This document shows, piece after piece, positions 42,757-51,840 of a stretch of 64,000 bases of DNA (within the stretch, counting starts at the first letter, position 1; each line of letters starts with the position of its first letter). This DNA comes from Inquilinus sp052113205 (GTDB taxonomy: Bacteria; Pseudomonadota; Alphaproteobacteria; DSM-16000; Inquilinaceae). The translations under genes were made by a program, and so were the position numbers. The notes under the pieces are model-generated. The model had not been told where the DNA came from and searched no databases. It saw only the letters and a program-made list of their open reading frames with translations. The stretch covers positions 26,777 to 90,776 of the forward strand of contig NZ_JBFRCU010000018.1 in assembly GCF_052113205.1 (NCBI RefSeq), given 5' to 3'.

Positions 42757-43876
42757 GGCGAGCCTCCCCGTTGGCGGTGACGTGGTCGACCGCCGCCGCG
42801 AAGCTCACGCTGTCGCCGAGGGCGGCTCGGTCGGCCTGGTACTTCCTCGCCCGATCGGCGATCTGCTGGGCGTTCTCTTCGGCGGGCCGGCCGGCGGCTT
42901 CCGCGATCTCGCCGAACGCGACGGTGGGCGCCAGGCGGGAGAGGAACCGGCGGAAGTAGCCGGCCGGCGTTTCCTTCTCGTCGCCGGCGGCGAAGGCCAC
43001 CGTCTCGCTGTCGTCCAGATGCGCCAGGAAGGCTGCGACCTCGGCCTTGTGGCCGGCCGGAACCCGGTTCTGGGCGACCAGGCTGTCGATGAATGCCGTG
43101 TCGGCCGCCTGGCGCCGCTCGGTCTCCTGCGCGGCGAAGGCGGCGATCTGCCGATCCTTGGCCTGGCTCTCCTGGCGCAGCCGTTCCAGCTCCGCCTTGT
43201 CCGCGTCGGACATCGGGGTCTCCGTGATGGTGGTGGTGTCGGTGGAGGTGGCGGCCGGCGCCGCATAGGCGACCCGGTTGGCCGCCGGGTCATCGGACTT
43301 GGCCGCCTCCTCCTGGAGGAAGTCCAAGTCCCAGGTCGGGATCACCTGGTCGGCCGTCTCCAGCCCTTCCTTGCCGATGATCCAATCCCGGATGCGGCGG
43401 AGGATGCTGGCGACCGTCCGCTCGGCCCAGGCGAACTCGACGGTCTCGGTCTCGTCCTCGGCCGCGAACCGCACCGGCGGCAGCCCCTCGACGGCCGGTG
43501 GGTGGGCGCCGAGGAAGCCGACATGCTTGAGGTACCAGGTGCCGGGCACCGGGTTGCCCTTCGCCTCGGGGCGATAGAAGCAGGCCGAGACATTCTCGTA
43601 CCGGCCGTCGTTGACGAGCTGGGCGAAGGCGGCCTCGACCCGCTCGGGCACCACCCGCAGCGTGTTGCCAGACGCCTCGACCTTGCCGACCCAGCCCCAG
43701 GCCGGGTCTTCCATCTTGGGATGGCCGATCACCAGCGGCGCCGGCCGGAGGGCCGGGTCGTAGGCCGCGGCCGAGGCCGCCAGGTCCTCCGCCGTGATCG
43801 TGACGCGGGCGCCGCTGGCATCCGTGCGGGTGCCGGCCCGGAAGGCGTCGAAGGGGTTGAGCGGGGCGTTGGGCAC
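42749..43876 (-). CDS. Head maturation protease with fused scaffold (Mu gpI-like)
   Basis: 375 residues. The N-terminal protease part (about 1-190) has ITAEDLAASAAAYDPALRPA, PLVIGHPKMEDPAWGWVGKV and CFYRPEAKGNPVPGTWYLKH, the Mu I-protease pattern. A charged coiled stretch follows (DKAELERLRQESQAKDRQIA), then a helical scaffold tail. An inner ATG at 43213 (MSDADKAELERL) has a GGAG site, so a separate scaffold could be made as with Mu gpZ. It is the first gene of the second late operon; a palindrome lies 60 bp upstream. Confidence 0.85.
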   Translation of the reverse strand: MPNAPLNPFDAFRAGTRTDASGARVTITAEDLAASAAAYDPALRPAPLVIGHPKMEDPAWGWVGKVEASGNTLRVVPERVEAAFAQLVNDGRYENVSACFYRPEAKGNPVPGTWYLKHVGFLGAHPPAVEGLPPVRFAAEDETETVEFAWAERTVASILRRIRDWIIGKEGLETADQVIPTWDLDFLQEEAAKSDDPAANRVAYAAPAATSTDTTTITETPMSDADKAELERLRQESQAKDRQIAAFAAQETERRQAADTAFIDSLVAQNRVPAGHKAEVAAFLAHLDDSETVAFAAGDEKETPAGYFRRFLSRLAPTVAFGEIAEAAGRPAEENAQQIADRARKYQADRAALGDSVSFAAAVDHVTANGEARRA

Positions 43877-43935
43877 AGGAACCTCGATCGGTGCGGGATC
43901 GAGGGCTGTGATAGGATGCGGCGCCGACGACGAAT

Positions 43936-43956
43936 TGACCCAACGTCGTTGGGTCA
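43936..43956 (-). promoter_or_regulatory. Palindromic activator-site candidate, protease/capsid operon
   Basis: A perfect dyad, TGACCCAACG-T-CGTTGGGTCA, 60 bp upstream of the protease start. A near-identical 21-mer sits at 53774-53794 upstream of the lysis operon; both share CGAATTGACCC on one side and GTTGGGTCAG on the other. On the minus strand it ends GGGTCAATTCG, with TATCAC about 22 bases on as a possible -10. In Mu the I and lys promoters both bind activator C at a dyad, and a Mor/C gene is present at 54620. Confidence 0.7.
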
Positions 43957-44057
43957 GGGCCGGCCCTTCATGGCGGGGTCAGGCTGCCACCGCGCGCCGA
44001 CGTTGTCCATCCATGCGCAGCGTCGCCGCTAACGGGGGGCTAACGGGCCTACGGCGG

Positions 44058-46100
44058 TTAATCGAAGACAGAAGGCTCCCTCACCCCGGCGAGGGGGGAT
44101 TCAGCGGGTACGGGCTCTCCTGCGTCGTCGTCCGGAAGCAACAGATCACCGAAATCATCCGGGAAGCCCCCTTCCTCGTGAGGATCGGCCTCCTGCACGG
44201 TTGCCTCCGCCGTCTCGGCGGGGCTGTCGGGCTGAGGATCGGCTGGGCGCGCTGAGTGCATCTCCACCAAGCGCTCTATGACTCGGATGAGAGGTTCAAA
44301 ACCGAGGAAAGCTTCCTTCGGCAGTGTGGGAACAACGTGATCCGCGAAGTGAGATTTGCCAGACACGATCTTCCTAAACCATGGTTCTGTGGCAGGGCGT
44401 TTCTCAAGAATCCGCCTGCCTCTCTTGACCTCGATATTCTCAAACTGAATCTCAATGCCGAATCCATCCGTCCTTTTTAAAAGATGATCATCGTCAAATA
44501 AAAATTCGATGCTCAGATTCTCGAAATCCGCATAGCATTTTTTGCTATCTGGATAGGGTAGAAGTAATCCGCATGCCATTCCATTCCGGCTTATTTTGAC
44601 GTCGTCGAAATCGCTTAGGGCAGAAAAGTTATTATCCAGCTGGAAACCACTTTTGCCACCTTCATCTCTATCAAATAATCCTATGATGAAGTGTGGATGA
44701 TCCGGCCTGATTCCCCGCAACGCTATTGCAAGTGTTCCAAACCCAGCGGCCTCAGATAGTTGGTCCGCCGGATTTAGGTTGCACGACTTGATGGCCGCAG
44801 GGAGATCACCATCGCGTAGATGCCTCCATGCTGCCTGAATGATGATCGCGTCGGTTCGCCCCTCAGTGAGCAATACAGGACGCCGAACGTCCGACAGATC
44901 CTCACTGAGCCGCTTATTCAATGAGATGATGTCCTCGATCCGTTCGATCTGAGGAGCAATCCGATCATGCATCTGCCCAAGTAACGCAATATGGCCCAGC
45001 TCACGAGCAATATGAAGCTCCAGATCCTCGGAAAACAAGCTCTTGGCAGTGGCTTCTGAAATGTGCTCATACACCGTGCCGCCGACTTGCCACTTCGCCA
45101 AAAAAATCGACTGCCGGTTGGCCCTCAAATCGATGAATGCAGGCGAATGGGTAGTTACAAAAATCTGACTCGTTACTGAATAATTATTTCGCATGGTTGA
45201 ACATAGCTCGAACGCTCTAGCAAACTCCATCGAATTCTCCGGCTCTTCAAACCCCCATATATGGAATTTCGAGGATCGCTCGGCAATATAGTTTAGCATG
45301 GCTGGGATAAAACGAACTCTGATCCCGTCACCTCTCTGGTCAAGACCCACGTCCTCTGTGGTCGTACCTTCCGTGCGTATGCGAAATGCTTGAAACAGAT
45401 CTCGATGTTCCGATGGCAATGCGATTTTCGCATTGATGCCCGTCGCGGTTGAGAATTCTGACTTAAGTTCCGAAGCCTGATTTTGTAGATCCATGTTGAA
45501 TTGTTCAATTCTACTGCGAAACCCTCCCGGGCCTCGCTCGCTATTTTCGAATATGGCCGATTGAAGTTCCGAGATAATTTCGCTAAATGTCTGATTATCC
45601 TTAATCGCGGGAATATAATTGAACTCAATTCTACCAAGAAACCGAGAAAGGCTCGACTGCGCTTTCGGGATTGTGGTATCCACTTGGCCAGATTTGATTC
45701 TGGCAGCCAAATCATGCGTTATAAAGGGATAAAGGCTGTCTCTGTACCAAGTCTTGGTAACTCTGAATTTTTCAGGAAGCGTTGCCAGAAAAAACTTACC
45801 TCTGTTGAACTCAATCGATATTTGGATAAATTGCTTTCCTTTCACTGAGTTCTTGCGCACTTGATCTAGACGAATGTGGGAGAATTCCTCTTCGAAAGTG
45901 ATTGGCTCACCGGATGGAGCAGACTCGTTAAAAAACAGATTCAGCGCCCTCAATAAGTTGGATTTTCCGACATCGTTTTTACCCGTTATGATATTAAATT
46001 CAGAACAATTTCTCAGTTTACAAGTATTTATAGATCTATAGTATTTTATATCGATCGATCGTATTATATTTGGCAGCTTTTTCATTGCGAAAATACCCAT
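44058..46100 (-). CDS. OLD-family ATPase with TOPRIM nuclease domain (cargo)
   Basis: 680 residues, visibly AT-rich. The ABC-type ATPase half has Walker A GKNDVGKSN (about 40-48), Walker B HIWGFEEPEN, and the switch histidine in FVTTHSPAF. The TOPRIM part follows with VLLTEGRTDAIII (catalytic Glu) and GLFDRDEGG (Asp pair). This is the overcoming-lysogenization-defect (OLD) type, as in P2 Old and Gabija GajA, which act as nucleases against other phages. No GajB-like helicase adjoins. The tail beyond about 600 is acidic/proline-rich. It sits between two structural operons, unlike any Mu gene. Confidence 0.85.
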   Translation of the reverse strand: MGIFAMKKLPNIIRSIDIKYYRSINTCKLRNCSEFNIITGKNDVGKSNLLRALNLFFNESAPSGEPITFEEEFSHIRLDQVRKNSVKGKQFIQISIEFNRGKFFLATLPEKFRVTKTWYRDSLYPFITHDLAARIKSGQVDTTIPKAQSSLSRFLGRIEFNYIPAIKDNQTFSEIISELQSAIFENSERGPGGFRSRIEQFNMDLQNQASELKSEFSTATGINAKIALPSEHRDLFQAFRIRTEGTTTEDVGLDQRGDGIRVRFIPAMLNYIAERSSKFHIWGFEEPENSMEFARAFELCSTMRNNYSVTSQIFVTTHSPAFIDLRANRQSIFLAKWQVGGTVYEHISEATAKSLFSEDLELHIARELGHIALLGQMHDRIAPQIERIEDIISLNKRLSEDLSDVRRPVLLTEGRTDAIIIQAAWRHLRDGDLPAAIKSCNLNPADQLSEAAGFGTLAIALRGIRPDHPHFIIGLFDRDEGGKSGFQLDNNFSALSDFDDVKISRNGMACGLLLPYPDSKKCYADFENLSIEFLFDDDHLLKRTDGFGIEIQFENIEVKRGRRILEKRPATEPWFRKIVSGKSHFADHVVPTLPKEAFLGFEPLIRVIERLVEMHSARPADPQPDSPAETAEATVQEADPHEEGGFPDDFGDLLLPDDDAGEPVPAESPLAGVREPSVFD

Positions 46101-46263
46101 TGTCCAAGCGCCAGACTTATTGGCGGCGCATGCATCTTGACAGAGTAGACGCCCAACATCGTCCTTGTGTAAAGTAGGTTGCTGCCGTCAGTCGGGCCGC
46201 CCGCCCGTGCACCAGAAAGCTGACGGAGCTGGCCGGGGGGCGGGTGCCCGGCCGAATTCCCAC
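46101..46263. other. Junction gap between ATPase cargo and head gene
   Basis: No gene. AT-rich near the ATPase start, where its promoter probably lies. GC-rich near the head-gene stop, with a hairpin GGCCGGG/CCCGGCC at about 46231-46253 that may terminate the first late operon. Confidence 0.45.
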
Positions 46264-47559
46264 TCATCGCTGATACAGCAGGACCCCATAACGCGCTCGG
46301 TCGATCTGGGCCGCGCTCGTCGGCGGGAACAGGGTCACGCCATCCCAGCCCTTGGGCGTCCACTCGAACACAGCCAGCCCGCCGCGCCGCTTGTCCATGT
46401 CGAACCGTCTCACGTAGCGACGGCGGAGGATATAGTTCGGCGGCTGTCCCGGCGGGGCGACGTCGAACCAGTGCAGCCAGATCTCGTCTGGGTCCTTCAG
46501 GGCCGCAGCTAGCGCGAGCAGATACTCCTCCCGGCCCTGTTTGGTCACCTTGAACGTCCCGTCATAGTTGCGGAACAGCTCGTCCGTGATGATCGTTCGG
46601 GTGCCACTGGGATCCCGCCACACCACGGGTTGCCCGATGTCGCCGCCAAACTCGCGGAGGAAGGCGCGGACATAGTCCTCCTCCGCTAGACCAGCCGGGA
46701 GCTTCGGCACCGGCGGCAAGGGGGTGGATGGCAGAGGCGGCAGCTGCGAAATAGGCGTTGAGCCGGGCAATGCATCCAGCTGCGATGACGGCTGACCTGG
46801 CGGTGGCGGATTCGGAGGCGTCGGTGACGGCAGCGGTTTCCGCAGCTGGGGAGGGGTGACGCCGCGCAGCCAAGAGTCGCCAGGATTGTACCCGAAGCCG
46901 GTGTCGATGCCTTTCGGCGTCCAGACCGTTTCGATAGAGCCGTCCGGCGCGCGGACCTCGCGCGGCTCCATCTCGATCTCGGGCGGATCGAGGGTGACCT
47001 TCAGCCCGAATCGCTTGAGGTCGCGCTCCGAAAGGCTCTGGGTATGGCACCGGCAATTCCAGCCGTTCGGCGGCCAATGGGTGCGCCACCACGGATGATC
47101 GATCGGAAGGATGATGTCGTGCCAGGCATAGTGCTCGGGCCGAGTCTTCAGATCGTGGACATCGACATAACGGGCATAGGGCCTGGTCGCCTTCAGCCGC
47201 TGAGCCTGCTGCCAGCGGCCGGAGCTGTAGGCCATCCGGGTGTTCATCTCGAAGATCAGCCGGCTGCGCCTGTTCCGGCTGCCGTGATAGGCCCAGCCGT
47301 GCTGGGCGACGATCCGGTCGAAGTCCGCGCGGAAGGTCTCCAGTGTGCCGCCGGCCGAGATCGCGCGGTCCAAGGCTTCCCGGAAGTCGGCCAGCAGCGC
47401 ATCCGATGTGGCGCCGGCGACGGTGAACGCGCGGGTGTGTGCCTGGTGCATCAGGTCCGACCAGCTGTTCGTCGGCAGGTTTACCTTGCTGCGGAAGTAG
47501 TCGATCGCCTCGACGAAATGGACGCGCGTCGCCGAGACCCGGACGGCTTCACCGGCCAT
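46264..47559 (-). CDS. Mu gpF-like head morphogenesis protein fused to PBECR2-type nuclease domain
   Basis: 431 residues. The N-terminal half is the phage Mu F-like head morphogenesis domain: HTRAFTVAGATSDALLADFR, RSRLIFEMNTRMAYSSGRWQ and the zinc-like WPPNGWNCRCHTQSLSERDL. A proline-rich linker (about 245-295) leads to a C-terminal domain, PVVWRDPSGTRTIITDELFR, EYLLALAAALKDPDEIWLHW, NYILRRRYVRRF and ARYGVLLYQR. This resembles the PBECR2 (barnase/EndoU/colicin-E5-like) nuclease family found fused to head proteins. ATG 47559 is chosen over GTG 47571. It ends the first late operon. Confidence 0.78.
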   Translation of the reverse strand: MAGEAVRVSATRVHFVEAIDYFRSKVNLPTNSWSDLMHQAHTRAFTVAGATSDALLADFREALDRAISAGGTLETFRADFDRIVAQHGWAYHGSRNRRSRLIFEMNTRMAYSSGRWQQAQRLKATRPYARYVDVHDLKTRPEHYAWHDIILPIDHPWWRTHWPPNGWNCRCHTQSLSERDLKRFGLKVTLDPPEIEMEPREVRAPDGSIETVWTPKGIDTGFGYNPGDSWLRGVTPPQLRKPLPSPTPPNPPPPGQPSSQLDALPGSTPISQLPPLPSTPLPPVPKLPAGLAEEDYVRAFLREFGGDIGQPVVWRDPSGTRTIITDELFRNYDGTFKVTKQGREEYLLALAAALKDPDEIWLHWFDVAPPGQPPNYILRRRYVRRFDMDKRRGGLAVFEWTPKGWDGVTLFPPTSAAQIDRARYGVLLYQR

Positions 47560-49093
47560 CGAGCTGGTCACCCATGCCGGTTAGCGCCGAGAGCGCCAGG
47601 CCGTCCCGCAGCAGCTCGGCCAGTCCGTCGATCGGCATGGTCGACTCCATCCGCGCCAGGCGCGCGGCGAACTGCACCGGCGTTTCGCGGAGGCGGATGG
47701 ACTCGTCCAGCTCGGCCTTGATGGCGTCGATGATTTGGTCCAGCGCCGGGCCGGTCGCCTCCTCGACCTGGTCGACCAGATGGTCGACCGGATCGGCGGC
47801 CGGATTGCGCTCGGCCGGCGTGGCGAAGGCCGCCGGCGGCGGCGTGCCGCCCGATTCCGACGACAGCTGCGGCTCCGGCCGGCCGACGAAGAACCACCGG
47901 CCTCTGGCCTGGTCGACAAACTCGGCCTCCGCGTCCTCGGGCTCGTAGCCGGCCCTGCGCATCTTCTCGACATAGTCCACCGCGGCCGATCGCGCATCGG
48001 TCTCGGCCTTGTCGGTCTCCGCGTTCTCCTTGCGGTTCTCCGGCCGGGGGCGCCAGACGGTCGGCGGCGCCGCATCCGGATAGTTCGCCTCGGTCAGCCA
48101 GGTCAGCAGCTGGGCGTTCAGGGCGGCCGACAGCTCATCGCAGTCGCCATCGCAGAGATCCTCGCGGACCTCGTTGTGGGTCTGGCTGGCCGCCCGGCTG
48201 CCGGCCTGGCCGACATTGGTCGACAGCGTCTCGCCTAGCACGGCTTCCGAGATCTGCTCGTCCAGGTACCGGCAGAACTTCTCATAGGTGTCGACGCCGG
48301 CACCCTTGGCCGCGTCCAGCAGCTCGATGAGCGTGCCCTCGGGCACGGCAATCGCACCATCCTGGCCCAGGCCGATGAGGGCCTTGAGCAGTTCGCGGGG
48401 ATCTTCGCCAGGGCCGGCAGTGCCCTTGATGAAGGGCATGCCGAACCGCTCGCAGAACTTCGCCCAGAACTGCAGCGAGTTCCGCTTGAAGAAGATCGGC
48501 CAAAACAAGCGATGGCCCAGGCCGAGGCCGTAGGGATCGAAGCTGGTGCCGAACCGGTGGACCAGGAACTTGCGCGGCGGCAGCGCGATCCCGTCGAGCT
48601 GGTTCTCCGGGGTTAGGAGCCGCAGCTCCCATTCCCGGTTGAACACGAAGCGGCGCGGATCGCGGGGCTTGGCCTCGACCGGCACGGCGAAACCGTCCCG
48701 CATGTCCCAGATCACCTCGGAGACGGCATAGCCCTTGAGCTGGGCGTCCAGCAGGTCCAGGCACAGCTTGTCGAAGGACAGGCCCCATTCGCCGTCTAGG
48801 ACACGCTCCGCCAGCTTGGCCGCTTGCTTGTCGGCCCGTCGCGGCCCTCCTGGCGTCACCGACCATTCGCGGGCGACCACCGCCCGCTTGCGCTTGTCCA
48901 GGACGGCTCCGGCGCGAGGGTCGCGCGCCAGATCCTCATACAGCTTGAGGCCCTTGCCGACGCTGCGCTGGGCCAGAATGTCATCCTGCGGCCGCAGGGT
49001 ATCGCCCCAGCCCAGGAGGGTGATGTCCAGCTTCGCGGTCGCGATCTCGCCGGTGCGGGTGACGGCCGGCGCCGTGGCGGAAGTGTCGGTCAT
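47549..49093 (-). CDS. DUF935 portal protein (Mu gp29-like)
   Basis: 514 residues. The DUF935 pattern is clear: LAERVLDGEWGLSFDKLCLD, GYAVSEVIWDMRDGFAVPVE, KFLVHRFGTSFDPYGLGLGH and AKFCERFGMPFIKGTAGPGE. Portal proteins form the dodecameric ring for DNA packaging. It lies between the large terminase (four-base overlap) and head gene F, as in Mu. The C-terminal 100 residues are charged and variable. Confidence 0.92.
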   Translation of the reverse strand: MTDTSATAPAVTRTGEIATAKLDITLLGWGDTLRPQDDILAQRSVGKGLKLYEDLARDPRAGAVLDKRKRAVVAREWSVTPGGPRRADKQAAKLAERVLDGEWGLSFDKLCLDLLDAQLKGYAVSEVIWDMRDGFAVPVEAKPRDPRRFVFNREWELRLLTPENQLDGIALPPRKFLVHRFGTSFDPYGLGLGHRLFWPIFFKRNSLQFWAKFCERFGMPFIKGTAGPGEDPRELLKALIGLGQDGAIAVPEGTLIELLDAAKGAGVDTYEKFCRYLDEQISEAVLGETLSTNVGQAGSRAASQTHNEVREDLCDGDCDELSAALNAQLLTWLTEANYPDAAPPTVWRPRPENRKENAETDKAETDARSAAVDYVEKMRRAGYEPEDAEAEFVDQARGRWFFVGRPEPQLSSESGGTPPPAAFATPAERNPAADPVDHLVDQVEEATGPALDQIIDAIKAELDESIRLRETPVQFAARLARMESTMPIDGLAELLRDGLALSALTGMGDQLDGR

Positions 49094-50736
49094 CGCGCGA
49101 ACCCGTTGTGGATCTGTTCGTAGGGCATGGATCGGGGGCCGGCACGGTGGATGCCGGCGGTCATGCGCATGCGCTTGACGGCCAGGACCCAGAGCATTTC
49201 GAGACAGTCGGGGCCGTCATCGTGATCGCCCTTGGGGAAGTGCCGCAGTTGGTCGAGCAGCACCGTCTGGGAAGGATGGAATCGGATCAGGCCGTTGGCG
49301 ACATGCGGCTGTAGGCTCTCGATCCGCAGCGCCTTGTCCGATTTCGTCATGATCGGCACCGCCGGCACGGGCACGCCGCGCTCGGCCGACCGGCGCACCA
49401 GCTCCGTCCGGAAGAACTCCTGGAACTGGACGGCCTCGACGCCCCACACCAGGCAGCGATGCTCGCGCTGCAGGGCGATCACGTCCTCAATGATCTTGTC
49501 CGGCAGCCGCCGGGCGATCCGGGCCTCGACCACGTCAAGGATGCCGGTCTCGCGGTTGAGGCCGCCGACCAGGAGGGCGGACGGGTCGCGCCCGCGGTTC
49601 TGCTTGCCCAGGGACGGGTCGCACGCGCCGAACATCATCCAGTGCCCGAGGCGGTTGACCCAGAACGTCACCTTGCCGAACAGGGCGTCGTCGCTCGACA
49701 CAGGATCGTTCTGATATTCGGCATCGAACGGGCCGACCTTGATGCGGACCCGGATCTTCATCAGCTTGACGAAGGGTTGCACCGCCGGCCACAGCACCTC
49801 GGCGCCGGCGTCCATCAGCTCCCGCTGCCCGGCATAGAAGGCGTCCGCCGCCTCCTCGTCCTCGTTGTGAAGAACCTCCTCCCACCGCTCCCACAGATCC
49901 ATCCGGTCGGGCCAGCGGACGATCGCGCGGAAGACGGTCGCCCGCCACAGTGGGTTGCGTAGCTTGCGGCTCAGCACCGAGTCATAGTGCAGCACGGTGC
50001 CGACATAGATGATGTCCATGGAGCCGTCCGGCGGCCCCAGTGGCTCGACCGCCTTGTCGATCCAGGCTTCGAGCTTATCCCGTTGCTCCGGCGACCGGAC
50101 GTTCTCGTCGTTCTCCAGATCGTCCAGCCAGCACAGATCCGGCCGGTGGGCACCGTGGCGCACGCCGCGCAGCCGCTTGCCGCTGCCGAACGCCTGCACC
50201 TTGACGTTGCCTCGCGTGACGATGACGCCGACCTGCCACACCCGGCCCTGGCCGACCGCGTCAGGGAAGTCCTGCGCCAGCCGCGGATTGACCTCCAGCT
50301 CGACCTTGATCCCTTCGAGGATGGCGGCGGCCTGGTCGCTGGCGTCCGACATCACCACGGGGAACCGCTTGTACCCGTAGACGATGCACCAGAGGATGAA
50401 CATCTGGCCGTGCGTGGTTTTGGCATTGCCGCGCGGCGCCGCGATGGCCTCGCGGGCGCCGGCCGACTTCCCCGGGTTGTGGATCAGCGCCGGCAGCCGG
50501 TCATAGAGCCAGGTGTGGAAGCCGCTGGCGGCGCTGGTGACATAGTGCGGGAAGTAGGTCGCGCAGAAGGTGCCGAAGTCGGTCGCCGCCCGCTTCTTGC
50601 GCTCCCGCTGCGCCACCGGGTCGGGGCTGAAGCCCTGGACCTTGTTCTCGATCTCCTGGCGGATCTCGGCGGACAGGGCCGCCATCGCCGCCAGGAAGTC
50701 GGCGGGCTTTGTTTGTTTCGAGGCGGACTTCGCCAT
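49090..50736 (-). CDS. Mu gp28-like terminase large subunit
   Basis: 548 residues starting MAKSASKQTKPADFLAAMAA. The ATPase has Walker A APRGNAKTT (100-108) and Walker B DLCWLDDLEND. The nuclease half includes FGACDPSLGKQNRGRDPSAL (first acidic cluster) and a C-terminal GDHDDGPDCLEMLW. It packages DNA into heads; in Mu-like phages packaging is headful from the L end. It is unrelated in sequence to the PBSX-type terminase this phage has split. The small-subunit stop lies five bases upstream of the start. Confidence 0.92.
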   Translation of the reverse strand: MAKSASKQTKPADFLAAMAALSAEIRQEIENKVQGFSPDPVAQRERKKRAATDFGTFCATYFPHYVTSAASGFHTWLYDRLPALIHNPGKSAGAREAIAAPRGNAKTTHGQMFILWCIVYGYKRFPVVMSDASDQAAAILEGIKVELEVNPRLAQDFPDAVGQGRVWQVGVIVTRGNVKVQAFGSGKRLRGVRHGAHRPDLCWLDDLENDENVRSPEQRDKLEAWIDKAVEPLGPPDGSMDIIYVGTVLHYDSVLSRKLRNPLWRATVFRAIVRWPDRMDLWERWEEVLHNEDEEAADAFYAGQRELMDAGAEVLWPAVQPFVKLMKIRVRIKVGPFDAEYQNDPVSSDDALFGKVTFWVNRLGHWMMFGACDPSLGKQNRGRDPSALLVGGLNRETGILDVVEARIARRLPDKIIEDVIALQREHRCLVWGVEAVQFQEFFRTELVRRSAERGVPVPAVPIMTKSDKALRIESLQPHVANGLIRFHPSQTVLLDQLRHFPKGDHDDGPDCLEMLWVLAVKRMRMTAGIHRAGPRSMPYEQIHNGFAR

Positions 50737-50740
50737 CGCG

Positions 50741-51241
50741 TCACCCGTAGCGCTCGGCCACGCGGCCGGCAAACGGCTCCAGCACCTCGGCCAGGGCCTC
50801 GGAGTGTTGTGGGAACTTCTCGCGGACGAAGACGGCGAGCAGCTGCAGCAGCTCGGTGGCGACGGCGTAGCGGCCGAGATCGGGGGCGGCCTTGGCAACG
50901 GCCGCCATCGTCTTGTGGAAGGCGTCGGACAGCCGGCTGATGGCCTCGGCCTTCTCCAGCGGCGCGACGTCGTCGGCATCCTTCAGCTGCTCCATGGTCG
51001 CCTGGTGCAGGACCAGGAAGTCGGCCAGCACGATCTGGGCGATCATCCCGGCGCCGGAGGTCGACAGGGCTGCGGCGCCACGCGCCTTGTCCCAATCGTC
51101 ACCCATAGCGGCGGCCAGGCTTTTCCATCTCCGGACGGTTGCCACCGCGACGTCATGTTTGGCCGACGCCTGCTCCAGCGACATGCGCTCGTAGATGTAG
51201 GAGCCGCGGACGGCGGTCTTGATCTCCTGGGCATGCGCCAT
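50741..51241 (-). CDS. Terminase small subunit (DUF1804)
   Basis: 166 residues. MAHAQEIKTAVRGSYIYERM then SLEQASAKHDVAVATVRRWK is a helix-turn-helix, followed by DDWDKARGAAALSTSGAGMI and helices ending LEPFAGRVAERYG. This is the DUF1804 pattern, the DNA-recognition small terminase of transposable phages (Mu gp27 position). ATG 51241 is chosen; the open frame upstream has no family similarity and overlaps the next gene. Confidence 0.85.
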   Translation of the reverse strand: MAHAQEIKTAVRGSYIYERMSLEQASAKHDVAVATVRRWKSLAAAMGDDWDKARGAAALSTSGAGMIAQIVLADFLVLHQATMEQLKDADDVAPLEKAEAISRLSDAFHKTMAAVAKAAPDLGRYAVATELLQLLAVFVREKFPQHSEALAEVLEPFAGRVAERYG

Positions 51242-51243
51242 GC

Positions 51244-51840
51244 TCAGCGCTCCAGGATCGAGCGCGCGGCCAGCGCCCCGGCCCGGAGGGCGGCGCCATA
51301 GGACGGCTTGCGCACGCCGGGCACCACCTCCCGGCCGGCGGCGACATCGGCGCCCCGGCTGGTCAGCACCAGCATGCTGTCGGTGGCGCTGGCGTCGAGC
51401 AGGCCGGCGCCGACCAGGAACGAGACGTCGGCTTCGACCTGAGGCCGGCTGGCGGCCATGGCGAGGCTCGCCAGGCGCGAGCAGAACCAGTCGAGATTGG
51501 CGACGGGTGCCACGCCGGGCCAAGCCCGCCGACCCTCCGCAACCTCCGCGCCACGCTCGGTCACGGCCAGGATGTCGACGCCGCTCTGGTCCCGGCCCGC
51601 GCCGGCCAGGCCGTGATCGGCCAGCCAGGCGCCATGGGCCAGAACCTTGTCGCGCAGGATCGGCGCGCCGGCATCGGCGGTCAGGTCGCGCAGCAGCGAG
51701 ACGTTCCCGGCGCCCTGCGGCAGCAGCGCCAGCAGCGCGAGGATGAGCAGCCGCTCGCGCTCCTCGGCCGGCAGATCGGCGAGACACCGCAGGATGGCGA
51801 GGCGGCGATGCTCGGCCAGGCGCTCGGCAAGCGGGATCAT
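51244..51840 (-). CDS. Tandem VpaChn25_0724-like winged-helix protein
   Basis: 198 residues made of two similar halves. The first (1-95) starts LAEHRRLAILRCLADLPAEE and ends DILAVTERGAEVAEGRRAWP-GV. The second ends DSMLVLTSRGADVAAGREVV-PGVRKP. The T.RG..VA.GR..VPGV..P motif is that of the small winged-helix proteins encoded just before the small terminase in Mu-like phages (gp26 position), normally a single copy of about 100 residues. It may bind DNA during packaging or regulation. Confidence 0.7.
   Translation of the reverse strand: MIPLAERLAEHRRLAILRCLADLPAEERERLLILALLALLPQGAGNVSLLRDLTADAGAPILRDKVLAHGAWLADHGLAGAGRDQSGVDILAVTERGAEVAEGRRAWPGVAPVANLDWFCSRLASLAMAASRPQVEADVSFLVGAGLLDASATDSMLVLTSRGADVAAGREVVPGVRKPSYGAALRAGALAARSILER

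Noticed and set aside
44058..46100. A complete Gabija system
   Set aside because: The protein has the GajA-like ATPase/TOPRIM layout, but no UvrD-type helicase (GajB) lies beside it; the genes on both sides are structural.
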